Assembly: GCA_002348385.1 (NCBI GenBank)
Contig: DEBD01000025.1
Location: 1-22,258, forward strand
Direction: 5' to 3'
DNA length: 22,258 nt
Source: Gammaproteobacteria bacterium UBA2965
GTDB taxonomy: Bacteria; Pseudomonadota; Gammaproteobacteria; Pseudomonadales; Azotimanducaceae
Shown here: positions 22,222-22,258 of the stretch, one piece after another
Position numbering within the stretch: position 1 is the first letter of the stretch
Layout of the letters: the number at the start of each line of letters is the position of its first letter
Program-made: the position numbers and the translations under genes
The notes under the pieces: generated by a model
The model's database searches: none
What the model was told of the DNA's origin: nothing
The model's input: the letters and a program-made list of their open reading frames with translations, nothing else

Positions 22222-22258
22222 ATGAATCAACGAGAAAGGCGCACAAAAAGGCGCACAA
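22222..22258 (+). CDS. Possible start of a rightward gene, cut by the window end
   Basis: ATG at 22222, with GAGG nine bases upstream, opens a frame MNQRERRTKRRT that runs off the window. The very basic start would suit a DNA-binding protein, for example the arm before a TetR helix-turn-helix, but twelve residues cannot prove a gene. Position opposite the DLH-TetR operon across motif copy e would make it a fifth divergent pair. Confidence 0.3.
   Translation, partial: MNQRERRTKRRT
22235..22258 (+). repeat. Perfect 12-base tandem repeat at the window edge
   Basis: AAAGGCGCACAA occurs twice in direct succession and reaches the last base of the window, so more copies could follow. Twelve bases keep the reading frame, giving a repeated basic RRT-K/E unit if the possible gene at 22222 is real. 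Confidence 0.7.

Overview
The window looks like a catabolic island from a GC-rich (roughly 60% by eye) Gram-negative bacterium. A TonB-dependent outer-membrane receptor shows an outer membrane. The set of genes (CYP153-type P450, Rieske oxygenase, several luciferase-like monooxygenases, GPH-type MFS carriers, a lignostilbene/carotenoid-type dioxygenase and a PQQ dehydrogenase) resembles accessory regions of environmental Pseudomonadota, such as marine Gammaproteobacteria or sphingomonads. The exact lineage cannot be fixed from the sequence. No rRNA, tRNA, CRISPR array, insertion sequence or prophage gene was seen.

Layout. 8-535: SnoaL-like protein (+). 648-3817: leftward operon SDR, LLM flavin oxidoreductase, CYP153-type P450. 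3891-6040: rightward pair of an atypical SDR and a Rieske oxygenase alpha subunit. 6070-7455: GPH-type MFS carrier (-). 7541-8677: nitronate-monooxygenase-like flavoprotein (+). 8773-9444: small alpha/beta hydrolase (-), with a decayed 3' end of a probable thiolase upstream of it. 9814-12186: TonB-dependent receptor (+), closed by a strong intrinsic terminator. 12298-14342: two more LLM oxidoreductases (+). 14476-15882: carotenoid/lignostilbene-type oxygenase (+). 15879-18642: two tandem paralogous GPH-type carriers (-). 18790-20733: exported PQQ-dependent dehydrogenase (+). 20741-22129: leftward operon of dienelactone-hydrolase-like protein and TetR regulator. 22222-end: possible start of another rightward gene.

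How the genes may work together (inference). The receptor and the three carriers would import a hydrophobic or conjugated substrate. The PQQ enzyme would oxidise an alcohol in the periplasm. The P450, Rieske, LLM and NMO-type enzymes would oxygenate the skeleton, the carotenoid-oxygenase-type enzyme would cleave a C=C bond, and the SDRs and hydrolases would process the products. The substrate cannot be named; terpenoid, apocarotenoid, stilbenoid or steroid-like compounds all fit. No ferredoxin or reductase for the P450 or the Rieske enzyme is present.

The most striking non-coding signal is a shared motif, core ATAAC(A/G)TG, usually AAGTATAAC(A/G)TG. It occurs once in each of the five divergent intergenic regions of the window. 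One copy lies upstream of the operon that encodes the only complete regulator, a TetR protein. This suggests one local regulon under an autoregulated TetR-type factor.
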